A DNA stretch of 64,000 nt from JBBIPA01 sp963820495 (GCA_963820495.1 CAWGAF010000002.1:930001-994000); one strand, 5' to 3'. Positions 41,312-50,714 are shown, counted from the stretch's first letter. The notes: a model not told the origin generated them from the letters alone. Program-made: numbers and translations.

Positions 41312-43414
41312 ATGGCTTACAAACTAGGCATAGATGTAGGAGGCACCTTTACCGATTTTTTGTTGGTTGATGAGTTAGGAGATGTTAAGATTGCAAAGGT
41401 AGCATCAACACCTGCACAACCTGCGGAAGCAGTTCTAAAAGGGATAGAAAAGCTGGCTGGGCCAAATATAAGTCTACAGGATTTCCTATCACAAGTGGAT
41501 TTAATTGTACACGGCACTACTATTACTACTAATGCAGTGATAACCGGGAAATATGCTAAAACAGGATACATCACTACCAAGGGCTTTAGGGATCTATTAA
41601 ACGAAAGAAGAGGAATAAAGAGAACTGCTTTTACAACGAAAGAATCTCAACCAGTACCAATCGTACCTCGCTATTTAATTCAAGGTGTTGAAGGTAGAAT
41701 TGATTGTGAAGGTAAAGAATTTATTCCACTGAAAAAAGAGGGTGTTTATACTGCCGCTGAGATCTTCAAAAAAGAAGGAATAGAAGCGGTTGCTGTTAAT
41801 CTAATTTTCTCCTTTCTCAATCCATCTCATGAGCAAACAGTAAAAGAAATACTAACCCGGGAGTTGCCTGGAGCCTACGTTTGTTTATCAAGTGATGTTT
41901 TACCCCAGATCAGGGTTTACGAACGAGGCTCAACGACTGTATTCAATGCGTGTGTTGGTTTAGCATTGAGGAGCTATATCATTGACCTGCAATCAAGATT
42001 AAAAGCAGGAGGTTTTAAAGAAACGCTTCTACTAATGCAGTCTAATGGAGGTGTTATGTCTCCAGCGGTAGCCATGGACTTTGCTGCGAATACACTACTC
42101 TCAGGACCCGCAAGTGGTCCTGTAGCTGGTATTTATTATGCTAGTATGCATGGCATTAAAAATATAGTCACTGTTGATATGGGAGGAACCAGTTTTGATT
42201 CATGTTTGATTCTTAATCGAGAGCCTGAAATAACTGTCGAGAACGAAGTTGCTGAATACAGGATGGCATTACCCTCGCTTGCTATACATGCTATAGGCGC
42301 TGGGGGAGGTAGCATTGCTTGGATAGATACTGGTGGTGTGCTCCAAGTTGGTCCTCAGAGTGCTGGTGCAGTGCCAGGTCCAGCTTGTTATTGTAATGGT
42401 GGTGAAGAACCTACGGTCAGCGATGCAGATCTTATTCTTGGCTATTTAAACCCAGATTACTTTCTCGGTGGTGAAGCAAAGCTTTATCCTGAGGAAGCGG
42501 AGAGAGCTATAAAAAAGATTGCCAATAGACTCGAGCTTGGTTTAATGGAAGCTGCCTATGGCATCTATCGCGTTGTTAATGCAAATATGGCTAATGGTGT
42601 AAGGGTAGCCTCGGTCTCAAGAGGGGCTGACCCACGTGATTGTGCCTTAATTGTTGCTGGTGGTGCTGGACCAGTTCATGCTTGCCCTATTGCTGATGAC
42701 CTTGAAATAAAGCTAATCTTAATTCCAAAGAACTCATCTGTCTTCTGTGCTTCAGGCATGTTAATTACAGATTTAAGGCACGACTTTGTTAGCGTGGCCT
42801 ATATGCTCATGCGTGAAGGAGATATAGACGTAAATATAATTAATTCCAAGCTCAGTGAAATGCAAGAGAGAGGTAAAGCTCTGCTGCAGGCTGAGAAAAT
42901 CCCAGCAGAGAGAATGAGATTTACTTTTTCATGTGATTTGCGATACGAAGGGCAATTCAATGAAATAGAGACACCACTTCCTATCTCATCAAATGGTCAA
43001 TTTACAATCCATGAACTAAAAAAGCTTCAAAATGCCTTTGATGAAAGACACGACGCTCTTTATGGCTATAGTCTACCTAATTCTCTAATGCAGTTAGTTA
43101 GCCTACGGATCAGAGCCGAGGGAATAACTGAGAAACCCTCATTTAAAGAAGCACCCTTTGCTGATGAAAATGCATCAGGAGCTATAAAAGGAAAGCGTGA
43201 AATATATTACGCCAATAAAATGTTCACAGCGCCAATTTACGATGGTAACCGAATGGCAAATGGTAATAGAATATCAGGTCCAGCTATTATCGAGGAGCCC
43301 ACTACTACCATATTAATAACTCCTGACTATCAGCTAACCTGTGACAGATATAGTAATTACCTTTTGTATCATAAAGATATAAGCTTGACAGAGGTGATAC
43401 GAGAATTTAAGTAG
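41312..43414 (+). CDS. hydantoinase/oxoprolinase subunit A (HyuA family)
   Basis: The protein is 700 aa. The ASKHA-type N-terminal motif is YKLGIDVGGTFTDFLLVDE. LIVHGTTITTNAVI, LSGPASGPVAGIYYA, VDMGGTSFDS and HAIGAGGGSIAW follow, all standard for HyuA/acetone-carboxylase beta-type subunits. These couple ATP hydrolysis to ring opening of hydantoins or oxoproline, or to carboxylation. It pairs with the B subunit 29 bp downstream. The substrate is unknown; the linked hydroxylase suggests a lactam- or imide-like product. Confidence 0.9.
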   Translation: MAYKLGIDVGGTFTDFLLVDELGDVKIAKVASTPAQPAEAVLKGIEKLAGPNISLQDFLSQVDLIVHGTTITTNAVITGKYAKTGYITTKGFRDLLNERRGIKRTAFTTKESQPVPIVPRYLIQGVEGRIDCEGKEFIPLKKEGVYTAAEIFKKEGIEAVAVNLIFSFLNPSHEQTVKEILTRELPGAYVCLSSDVLPQIRVYERGSTTVFNACVGLALRSYIIDLQSRLKAGGFKETLLLMQSNGGVMSPAVAMDFAANTLLSGPASGPVAGIYYASMHGIKNIVTVDMGGTSFDSCLILNREPEITVENEVAEYRMALPSLAIHAIGAGGGSIAWIDTGGVLQVGPQSAGAVPGPACYCNGGEEPTVSDADLILGYLNPDYFLGGEAKLYPEEAERAIKKIANRLELGLMEAAYGIYRVVNANMANGVRVASVSRGADPRDCALIVAGGAGPVHACPIADDLEIKLILIPKNSSVFCASGMLITDLRHDFVSVAYMLMREGDIDVNIINSKLSEMQERGKALLQAEKIPAERMRFTFSCDLRYEGQFNEIETPLPISSNGQFTIHELKKLQNAFDERHDALYGYSLPNSLMQLVSLRIRAEGITEKPSFKEAPFADENASGAIKGKREIYYANKMFTAPIYDGNRMANGNRISGPAIIEEPTTTILITPDYQLTCDRYSNYLLYHKDISLTEVIREFK

Positions 43415-43449
43415 CTGAATTTATCCAGAAAGTATAAAAGGAGTTGGCT

Positions 43450-45204
43450 ATGATTTCTAAAAGAAAAACAGATCCCGTGTTGGTTGCAGTACTTAGCAAT
43501 CGCATGAAAGCAATTGCAGAGGAAATGGCTAGAACATTAATGATGACCTCACGGTCAGGTATTTTTGCTGAAGCCAGAGACTTCGTAACTGCGATTTTTG
43601 ATAAAGACTTGCGCTTAATTACACAGAGCGAGTATTTTCCGGGGTTTGCTGGCGCACTTCCGTACATATTGCCACCTCTAATAGAGAAGTACACAGGTAA
43701 TATTGACGAGGGCGATATATTCATTGAGAATGATCCCTATGCTGGTAATAGCCACATTCCAGATCTGAATATGGTGAAGCCAGTATTCTATAACGGTGAG
43801 ATACAGTTTTGGACAGCCTGCAAGGGACATATGGCTGATATTGGTGCAGGAGGAGTAGCTGGCTACGACCCTGAAGGAACAACGATCTGGGATGAGGGCT
43901 TGATCATACCTCCAACCAAGTTTTACCATCGTGAAAAGCTTGATGAAGACCTCTTCGAGTTTATTTTGAAAAATGTTAAGGCACGAGATATTGTTGCCGG
44001 AGATATCATGTGTGAGGTTGGTGGCAACAACATTGGTGAACGAGGTCTACTAAAGCTACTTAAACGCTACAGCCCTGAGATCGTACACGCTCATCTCGGC
44101 GAGTTTCTTGCAGCTTCGGAAAAAGAGGTGAGGGAAAAGATTAAGCAAATACCAGATGGGGTCTATCGTGGTGAGAAATCTTGTGATCCTGATGCCTCTG
44201 ATAGGAATAAGCCGATTACAGTAAGGGCTAAAATTATAGTAGAAGGCAGCGATATTACTATTGATTTTAGCGATAGTGATCCTCAAACACCGCGATATGT
44301 GAATAGCTCATTCGCTTTTACGCAGTCAATGGGCACTCTCACAATTTTTTGGATTATCGAACAGTCCAGGAGCAACCATGGCTCATTGAAACCAATAAAA
44401 TTCATAAACCCATTGGGCACCTGTGTCAACTGCGAATTCCCCCACATGGCTACCCTAGCTACAACAACCATGGCAGAAACTATACAGGAGGCTATACAGC
44501 TAGCTTTAGTTCCAGCTGTCCCACATTTAATAGCCGCCGGTAGTTCCAAGATGCCATTTCAAATATTAAGAGGAATAAATCCTCGTACCAACAGGTTATA
44601 TGTGAATATGGATTTTTTTACACGATGCATACCTTCTGGGGGAACTGAAGGCTATGATGGTTGGGATCAAGGTGGGCCAGCTCAGGAGTTGGGCATGGGA
44701 CGAACTCCAGATGTTGAAATACAGGAATTAATCTGTCCGGTGCACATACTTGAATTTGAGCAAGTTATGGATAGTGCAGCAGCGGGTAAATTCCGCGGTG
44801 GACCAGGCCATATTTATCGAGTACAATATTTGACCGATACAATCGAAGGTGTTTATTTTGGTAATGGTACTAGAGAGGACACCGTACCCATTGGGATATT
44901 AGGTGGTAAAAACCCCAGAATTAATAAAACAGTTATACAGCGATCTGATGGTCAAGTTGAAGAGCTAAAAACCAACAGCTTCATGAAGGTTAAGGCCGGG
45001 GATATTATGACTCTACATGGTATGGGTGGGGCTGGATTTGGTGATCCATTCTATCGTGATGTCTTAATGGTACAACAGGATGTGAGAAATGAGCTTGTTT
45101 CGGTGGACAAGGCACGAGAAGAGTATGGTGTAGTCATTGATTCTGAAATACTTGAGATTGATTCTAAAGAAACTACAGCACTACGTCAGAACCGTAAGCA
45201 TTAG
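43450..45204 (+). CDS. hydantoinase/oxoprolinase subunit B (HyuB family)
   Basis: ATG 43450 is chosen with GGAG six bases upstream; TTG 43444 is in frame but touches the GGAG. The 584-aa protein opens with RMKAIAEEMARTLMMTSRSG and contains FIENDPYAGNSHIPDLNM, MADIGAGGVAGYDPEGTTIW and GGPGHIYRVQY. These are all typical of HyuB and acetone/acetophenone carboxylase alpha-type subunits. It forms a heteromer with the upstream HyuA. The pair follows the molybdenum hydroxylase in the same direction. Confidence 0.9.
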   Translation: MISKRKTDPVLVAVLSNRMKAIAEEMARTLMMTSRSGIFAEARDFVTAIFDKDLRLITQSEYFPGFAGALPYILPPLIEKYTGNIDEGDIFIENDPYAGNSHIPDLNMVKPVFYNGEIQFWTACKGHMADIGAGGVAGYDPEGTTIWDEGLIIPPTKFYHREKLDEDLFEFILKNVKARDIVAGDIMCEVGGNNIGERGLLKLLKRYSPEIVHAHLGEFLAASEKEVREKIKQIPDGVYRGEKSCDPDASDRNKPITVRAKIIVEGSDITIDFSDSDPQTPRYVNSSFAFTQSMGTLTIFWIIEQSRSNHGSLKPIKFINPLGTCVNCEFPHMATLATTTMAETIQEAIQLALVPAVPHLIAAGSSKMPFQILRGINPRTNRLYVNMDFFTRCIPSGGTEGYDGWDQGGPAQELGMGRTPDVEIQELICPVHILEFEQVMDSAAAGKFRGGPGHIYRVQYLTDTIEGVYFGNGTREDTVPIGILGGKNPRINKTVIQRSDGQVEELKTNSFMKVKAGDIMTLHGMGGAGFGDPFYRDVLMVQQDVRNELVSVDKAREEYGVVIDSEILEIDSKETTALRQNRKH

Positions 45205-45544
45205 TAGAAGCAGATCAGGTGATGATCTAACAAGCAGTCGTCAAGTGTGCCCAACGGGTGTAATACAGGGAAGGAACCATTCTTCCCTTAATGTATACAT
45301 AGCCTCCGCCGCACGAACGAGCGTTATCCTCATTATCGACGCAATGTTGACAATGGATTTAAGCTGGCATAGTGAAATACTGCTCCAGTGATTTGTAGAT
45401 GATAAAATAATACTACCTTAAACTAGGACAGCCCGTAACTTATTAAGAGACATTGCTCATTAGGCTTTTCTTCTTTGACCTGAACAACTGCCATAGCAAA
45501 TGTAGCCATAAAGAACGCACAATCATGCTTTATAATTGAACTTT
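45205..45544. other. non-coding gap
   Basis: A short stem AGATCA/TGATCT lies at 45211-45227. An open frame overlapping the HyuB end has no ribosome-binding site and I do not accept it. Nothing else seen. Confidence 0.4.
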
Positions 45545-45854
45545 ACGATGAATTGTGTCCTTAACGGCACAATTCATTTTTTTGTTGACTATAATATCCT
45601 GTTTCTATACTATTAACTCATATGGTTTGGGGTAGTCTTGGAAGTGTTCTTGTAGCCGCAACCTGGTTTATTGTTAGGATTAATATTGAGTTAGTCCCAC
45701 CACAGCCATTATTTGGAAGTGATCCAGTAGGGATAGGTGATTATGTTGCTGCTGTCTTAGGTATTTTAGGGATCGCTGGAATAATAGCCAGTATATTTCG
45801 TGATAAGTGAACTTCCAAATAAAATAACACATAAGTCATTATAAACAATCTGGC
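45545..45854 (+). repeat. 310-bp cassette with 62-aa gene, copy 2
   Basis: Inverted copy of 23627-23936. In order: hairpin TGAATTGTG/CACAATTCA plus seven T, TTGACT at 45584, TATACT at 45606-45611, small gene, short tail ending CAATCTGGC. Confidence 0.85.
45622..45810 (+). CDS. 62-aa small membrane protein, copy 2
   Basis: Two hydrophobic segments around LGSVLVAATWFIV and YVAAVLGILGIAGIIASIF. Sixty of 62 residues equal copy 1. The -10 box ends 10 bases before ATG with no Shine-Dalgarno, so translation is probably leaderless. Conservation of the frame in both copies supports a real gene. Confidence 0.6.
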   Translation: MVWGSLGSVLVAATWFIVRINIELVPPQPLFGSDPVGIGDYVAAVLGILGIAGIIASIFRDK

Positions 45855-45874
45855 TTTTTGTATGATAGATCATG

Positions 45875-47047
45875 CTAAGAATTATCGATTGTCAAGAGCA
45901 AAAGCTTATATTCGGTACTTGCTAATAAAAGGTCAAAAGTTGCTATATCAAATAGTACGAGTGTCGGGAAAATTGCCGGGAAAAATTGATTTCGCATCGT
46001 ATTTATGATATCTGCAAATTCGTTAAAAGTGTAGGTACCAATTATTTTTTCTATACCGGTTCTTGCATCTAACAAATAGACTTTGCGTGTTGCTTTATCT
46101 ATACGTCTAAAAGCATGAGCGTCTGCGTGTCTAATTTGTTCGTCTAAACAACAAAACAGGAACCCATAGTCCGAGTCAGCCTTCAATATTCTTATATTTT
46201 GTCCTAGTCCATATTTTTTACGAGGTGATGAATTGCCTTTCTTAAGCTCCAAACCTATTCTTATTAGATTAATTATAGGTGCAGAAAGCTCTATTAATTT
46301 GCTATATATATCCATTGTTTTAGGAATAATAACGTCTGCGTCTATCTTTCCGCGGCGTCTAAACTCTCTTGCCGTGTCATCTATCACCAAAAGTTCGGTA
46401 GACATTCTGTTCGCCAACTCGTCGAGATCGAAATCAAGGAAACTTCTATAGTAGTTATAATTCTTTATAGGATTTTTTGTAGGCCAAAAACTCTTCATAA
46501 TTTTATCCATTGCGGTGAATATGTTTTTGGTTTGAGGATATTTCTGTATTATTCCTTTGTGTAAATTCAACATTTCCTGAGACCTAAGAAAGGCTTTTGC
46601 CAATATATAATGATAGTCTCGTTTCAGGCATAAGAATTCTACATTCCCTTTGTTTCCTTGATTTTTCAAGAACCTGTCTACGAGTTTTGGCGGATCATAT
46701 GCAAAAGCAAACTCCTTTGATATTATTTTATTAGCAGCATCTTTTAATTTATCACGCTTTTCATCTATTAACATTTCTATGTCGTTATAATATTGCTCGA
46801 GGTTTTTAACGCGTCTAAATTTAAATTCACCGCCGGTGTCAACTACTTGCCTAAGTTCAAAGGAATACTTGATGAAATCCAATTCACTTGATTCTATCTT
46901 TACGTATTTCCCATCCTTTTCTAATACAACAGTAACTTCTGTCAGGAAGGCATCACCTACCCTTTCTGCATTCAGTTTAATCGAATGAACGTCATATTTT
47001 TCTTTGTGAATCTTAGTCACCAAATCAATAAAATCTCGGGACCTCAT
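45875..47047 (-). CDS. unknown 390-aa protein with a C-terminal HEPN-like motif
   Basis: ATG with GAGGAAAAC eight bases upstream. Most of the protein is helical and charged with no known domain. Near residue 297, CLDEQIRHADAHAFRRID carries RxxxxH. Two strands (KVYLLDARTG, EKIIGTYTF) and a final hydrophobic helix follow (FADIINTMRNQFFPAIF). The same ending is seen in the 422-aa protein at 17999. An RNase of the HEPN type acting in abortive infection is possible but rests on one motif. The gene is AT-rich and lies next to the 310-bp cassette. Confidence 0.55.
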   Translation of the reverse strand: MRSRDFIDLVTKIHKEKYDVHSIKLNAERVGDAFLTEVTVVLEKDGKYVKIESSELDFIKYSFELRQVVDTGGEFKFRRVKNLEQYYNDIEMLIDEKRDKLKDAANKIISKEFAFAYDPPKLVDRFLKNQGNKGNVEFLCLKRDYHYILAKAFLRSQEMLNLHKGIIQKYPQTKNIFTAMDKIMKSFWPTKNPIKNYNYYRSFLDFDLDELANRMSTELLVIDDTAREFRRRGKIDADVIIPKTMDIYSKLIELSAPIINLIRIGLELKKGNSSPRKKYGLGQNIRILKADSDYGFLFCCLDEQIRHADAHAFRRIDKATRKVYLLDARTGIEKIIGTYTFNEFADIINTMRNQFFPAIFPTLVLFDIATFDLLLASTEYKLLLLTIDNS

Positions 47048-47500
47048 ATGCCGTTTTCCTCTTAAAATTAAATCATTTTAATTCATATCCCATGTGGTCA
47101 TTCAAATTATATCACCTAAAAATCAGATATTCGATAAACTCTTCTGATAATATAATTTTGAACTAAAGAAAACGGCAAGATTTTTATAACAAAATGACGG
47201 AATGTGACCTTCAACTATCAATTATTTGATTTCCGTGTGTGGCGTTTCTCTGCCAATTGATTGCCCATTGTCATCGGATCACCTAAATATTGCTACAGAA
47301 TATCTCCGATTAAACTGATCCTAATAATCTTGCCACTTTTAAGATATATTTTATTGGGTTAACTCTTATCTAAAGTGCTACAATTATTGGAAGAATACTA
47401 TATTATTGTGATATGCCGTTTATTCTGCATATGAAGAGCCAAACCCACCTATCGAAAGAATCTAGACCTAACAGCCGGTTATTGAGAATGGCAAAAAGAA
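47048..47500. other. AT-rich non-coding gap
   Basis: No frame of note in 453 bp between divergent genes. No clear promoter pair or RNA gene recognised. Confidence 0.4.
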
Positions 47501-48361
47501 ATGGTTGAGGCGATATTATCCTATCTCTGGGCAGCAACCCTTGCAAGTCTTATTCAAATTGGTATATTCCTTGTTCCCTGCTTAGTTTTGGCTTTCATCA
47601 TGAATTATGAATCCGGATTTGTGGAGCGGCGTGCACTCCTTACCATAGGCAAGGGCTGGTACCTGGGATTATTCGGCTGGCTGGGTACAATAGTCCATGA
47701 GCTTGGCCATGCAATCTTCTGCCTGATCTTTCGCCATAAGATTACTGCGATGAAATTGTTCGATCCAGACCCCGAAACCGGAACTTTGGGCTATGTAGAA
47801 CATTCTTATAATTCCACAAGCGTTTACCAACTGGCGGGCAATTTTTTCATTGGCATTGGTCCAATTTTATTGGGCACGGCCGTAATATACCTTCTCTCAT
47901 ATTTGCTGTTGGGTCTCAACCCCTTTAAACTAGCCGACAACTTTAACATCGCGTCGTTTCATATTTATTCATGGGATGCCTTGATGCAGATATTCCAAAT
48001 TCTCTGGGCTTCATCCACCAGCCTACTCGGCGAGGTTTTTTCCTGGCACAATCTATCCACCTGGCAGTTGTATGCATTTATTTATCTGGCATTTGCCATC
48101 GGGAGCTCGATTACGCTCAGTCCTCCCGATATAAAGGGCACCTTGAAGGGGTTCAGTGTAATATTAATCTTAATATTCATTTTTAACCTTGCCACTGTCT
48201 GGGCGGGAGATTTTATCTCAAACATTGTTATCGGAACCGCTGGCTATTTCCGTGTCTTCTATACAACCATGTTTCTAATATTACTCCTTAATATCGCGGT
48301 CTCTATCCTGCTTCTACTACCGTTATCGTTTCTACAAACACGTCGTTCTAAATCTGAATAG
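47501..48361 (+). CDS. membrane metallopeptidase-like protein (HELGH, M50-like)
   Basis: The protein is 286 aa with six or seven hydrophobic segments. GTIVHELGHAIFCLIF (about residues 62-77) is the HExxH motif inside a helix, as in site-2 proteases and other M50-type enzymes. YQLAGNFFIGIGPILLG resembles the second helix pair of that fold. The usual third ligand (NxxPxxxLDGG) is not seen, so it may be a divergent or non-canonical member. It stands alone; the target is unknown. Confidence 0.7.
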   Translation: MVEAILSYLWAATLASLIQIGIFLVPCLVLAFIMNYESGFVERRALLTIGKGWYLGLFGWLGTIVHELGHAIFCLIFRHKITAMKLFDPDPETGTLGYVEHSYNSTSVYQLAGNFFIGIGPILLGTAVIYLLSYLLLGLNPFKLADNFNIASFHIYSWDALMQIFQILWASSTSLLGEVFSWHNLSTWQLYAFIYLAFAIGSSITLSPPDIKGTLKGFSVILILIFIFNLATVWAGDFISNIVIGTAGYFRVFYTTMFLILLLNIAVSILLLLPLSFLQTRRSKSE

Positions 48362-48610
48362 CTAATTGTATTCAGTATCATAAAATCGACCTTAAGTTCG
48401 GATGAAAGCCACCTGGTAAATTGGTAAATACAAAATATATTCTGACAAGATGGGGTCACTTTCTTGAACACAAAGTAGCGTATTGGGACATATACGCTGC
48501 GTGTACACGCCCAGCACTTCAATGCCACTGTTGACGGCCAGACGGAGCTTGTGCTAAATTTCGCTGACAGAATGTTATGTCATTAACGAAATTATTTAGG
48601 AGGTGAACCG

Positions 48611-49000
48611 ATGGCAGGATATGTTGGACCAATTGAAAAACTAACTTTAGGTAATGATTATTTTAGGCAAGTATTGTTTACGGGGAAGTATGCTCAGCTT
48701 GTGGTAATGTGCTTACAACCGGGTGAAGAGATCGGTAACGAGGTGCATCCAAATGTTGATCAGTTCTTTCGCATTGAGCAAGGCGAAGCAACTTTTGTTT
48801 TCAACGAAAACGAGAAGCATCTGGCAAAAAATGGCGATGCTGTCATAGTTCCGGCAGGTACGCATCATAATGTAATAAACAGTTCGAGTAAGAAAAAACT
48901 GAAGTTATACACCATATACTCTCCTCCTAACCATCCCGACAAGACCGTGCATAAGACGAAGGCCGAGGCTGAGAAGTCTGAAGCGGAAGAACATCACTAG
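48611..49000 (+). CDS. single-domain cupin protein
   Basis: GGAGGTGA seven bases before the ATG is a strong ribosome-binding site. The 129-aa product has EIGNEVHPNVDQFFRIEQGEATFVF (cupin motif 1 with His and Glu) and GDAVIVPAGTHHNVIN (motif 2 with His). The tail is Lys/Glu-rich and ends EEHH. Small cupins of this type bind a metal and act in sugar, mannose-6-phosphate or detoxification chemistry; no specific reaction can be given. Confidence 0.88.
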   Translation: MAGYVGPIEKLTLGNDYFRQVLFTGKYAQLVVMCLQPGEEIGNEVHPNVDQFFRIEQGEATFVFNENEKHLAKNGDAVIVPAGTHHNVINSSSKKKLKLYTIYSPPNHPDKTVHKTKAEAEKSEAEEHH

Positions 49001-49229
49001 CAAGGCTGGGCTTTGTTAACCCTCGAATGCGCGACAATTGCCCTGGAGCTCCAAGAGCCAAATACTAAGTGCGCCGCTGGGAGTTTACACCTTTGGGCGG
49101 AATGTGTGCTTTTTGGATTAATCCTACGCAATTTCCTTGATGCCGACGGTATCTAGCCATCACTTCTTATATATTGATAGTTTGAGCTGGCTATAGTATT
49201 GTGTTGTTAATGACAGAAGCGGAAGCAAT

Positions 49230-49700
49230 ATGAGTCTGGAACGATATAGAAAGAAACGCCACTTTGGTGCAACACCAGAGCCACGAGGCGAAGTGAAAGA
49301 AAAAGGCCAGCACCGTTTTGTGGTTCAGAAGCATCAGTCAAGTCATCTCCATTATGATTTCCGCCTGGAAATGGGTGGAGTGCTCAGAAGTTGGGCAGTG
49401 CCTAAGGGGCCTCCTCTCGAGGCTGGCGTCCGCCGACTTGCCGTTCAGGTGGAAGACCATCCCATTGATTACATCAATTTTGCCGGGGAAATCCCCGAAG
49501 GAGAATACGGTGCTGGTATTGTGGAAATCTGGGATAAAGGTAAGTTCTATTTGGAGAAGAAAGATGCCGACAGGTTGGAGTTCTACTTGAAGGGTGAAAA
49601 ACTTTTAGGCAGGTATGTATTGATCCATACAGGTGGTAATTATTGGCTATTACTCAAGCGGAAACAATCAGTATCTGATGCTCTATCGAAACAAAGATGA
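49230..49700 (+). CDS. LigD-type 3'-phosphoesterase domain protein
   Basis: The protein is 156 aa. KGQHRFVVQKHQSSHLHYDFRLE, GVLRSWAVPKGPP, VEDHPIDYINFAGEIPEGEYG and GRYVLIHTGGNYWLLLKR cover the full domain with the HxHYDxR metal-binding motif intact. It includes the N-terminal arm (LERYRKKRHFGATPEPRG) of LigD enzymes, so it is better preserved than the copy at 20046. In non-homologous end joining this domain processes 3' ends. No Ku, ligase or polymerase gene is in the window. Confidence 0.9.
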   Translation: MSLERYRKKRHFGATPEPRGEVKEKGQHRFVVQKHQSSHLHYDFRLEMGGVLRSWAVPKGPPLEAGVRRLAVQVEDHPIDYINFAGEIPEGEYGAGIVEIWDKGKFYLEKKDADRLEFYLKGEKLLGRYVLIHTGGNYWLLLKRKQSVSDALSKQR

Positions 49701-49916
49701 ACCCAGAAACATCTCTGAGGACTGAAAAAGGATTGATAGGAGTCTGCTGCTTCCTGCACATTCGTCCATTTTGTTTAAAGAAATACAGCCATCGTTGACG
49801 CTAGTTCCCCGTTTACTTTGCTCGCCCGAAATCTGGTGGCGATTGTATGTTGGTGAGTAGTATAATGACATTAACAGGAAGTACTGAACGCTGTGGGCAG
49901 AGGATGGTAAGGACGG

Positions 49917-50183
49917 ATGAACCGCCGGCGCTCCAATATCGAGATAATAGCCGAAATGCTTAAGGTAAGCGAAAAAGGTGTCGTCAAAACAGAAATCTTG
50001 TATGGCGCTAACATGAGCTATTATCAAGTGCAGAAATACTTGGGCTTTCTCCTTGCCCACGGATTTATTGACCAGTTAACTATGGAAAATTCACATTTCA
50101 ACTACCGGGTCACCGATAAAGGTTCAAAGTTACTTAAGTGCATAGACACTGTTCTGGAAGCGCTCGGGTTCGAGATCGCATGA
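49917..50183 (+). CDS. winged-helix regulator (HTH_45 type, archaeal-like)
   Basis: The protein is 88 aa. RRRSNIEIIAEMLKVSEKGVVKTEI then ANMSYYQVQKYLGFLLAHGFI and YRVTDKGSKLL give the three helices and wing typical of HTH_45 (PF14947), a family most common in archaea and in Dehalococcoidia. GGATGGTAAGGACGG precedes the ATG. The target is unknown. Confidence 0.82.
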   Translation: MNRRRSNIEIIAEMLKVSEKGVVKTEILYGANMSYYQVQKYLGFLLAHGFIDQLTMENSHFNYRVTDKGSKLLKCIDTVLEALGFEIA

Positions 50184-50343
50184 AGAAGTTGCCTGTGCCA
50201 GAAAAAGAATGTTAAAGTGTGCACGCTGAGGTATTGAAGGTAACGAAAGCCTGTAAGGTGCAATTTTGTTTTACCCCTTTGTCGCCAATTTGTATAAACA
50301 GATTAGGGCACAATGTTTACTAGGATGAGCTGTAATAACGACA

Positions 50344-50632
50344 AAGGTATAAGGTATCGGGTGGAAGTAACTATTTGTCAGTACCTGCCCTGAAGACAAA
50401 GTAGTCAAATCGCAAAAACTGAAAATAGCGAATTGCACAAACTAAAACTGCAAAATGTGCCTTTGTTATTATTGATAATTGCCAAATGCAAGAACGCACA
50501 AGGTGCTGCTGTCAACTCGGGCTTAGGATAACGATTAGGGTATAGGGTATAGGGTATAGGGTATAGGGTATACGGTATAAGGTATAGGGTACTAAGCGAA
50601 CTACTTATTAGATACCTGCCCTGCGACCCCAT
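50344..50632 (+). repeat. tandem heptamers and a duplicated 50-bp flank
   Basis: 50537-50592 contains eight units of AGGGTAT, the last three changed by one base (ACGGTAT, AAGGTAT, AGGGTAC). GGTATAAGGTAT, then AACTATTTGT, then TACCTGCCCTG at 50344-50392 recurs in diverged form at 50573-50617. Both blocks lie in the otherwise empty 50184-50685. Confidence 0.75.
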
Positions 50633-50685
50633 TAAAGATAGTTCTGAACAAGTCAAACTGGCCCTTCTACTCCTCTTTTGCCAAC

Positions 50686-50714
50686 TTGACAAATGATACA
50701 TTCGTACTTATAAT
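50686..50714 (+). promoter_or_regulatory. perfect consensus sigma-70 promoter of the recombinase operon
   Basis: TTGACA (50686-50691), a 17-bp spacer, TATAAT (50709-50714). The first gene starts 30 bp later at 50744. Confidence 0.9.

Noticed and set aside
45137..45391. 84-aa open frame overlapping the HyuB end
   Set aside because: No ribosome-binding site; low-complexity ending; most likely chance.
50537..50592. Telomere-like repeat as evidence of a linear replicon end
   Set aside because: Core chromosomal genes continue on the right and the tract is short and internal; simple tandem repeat is enough.
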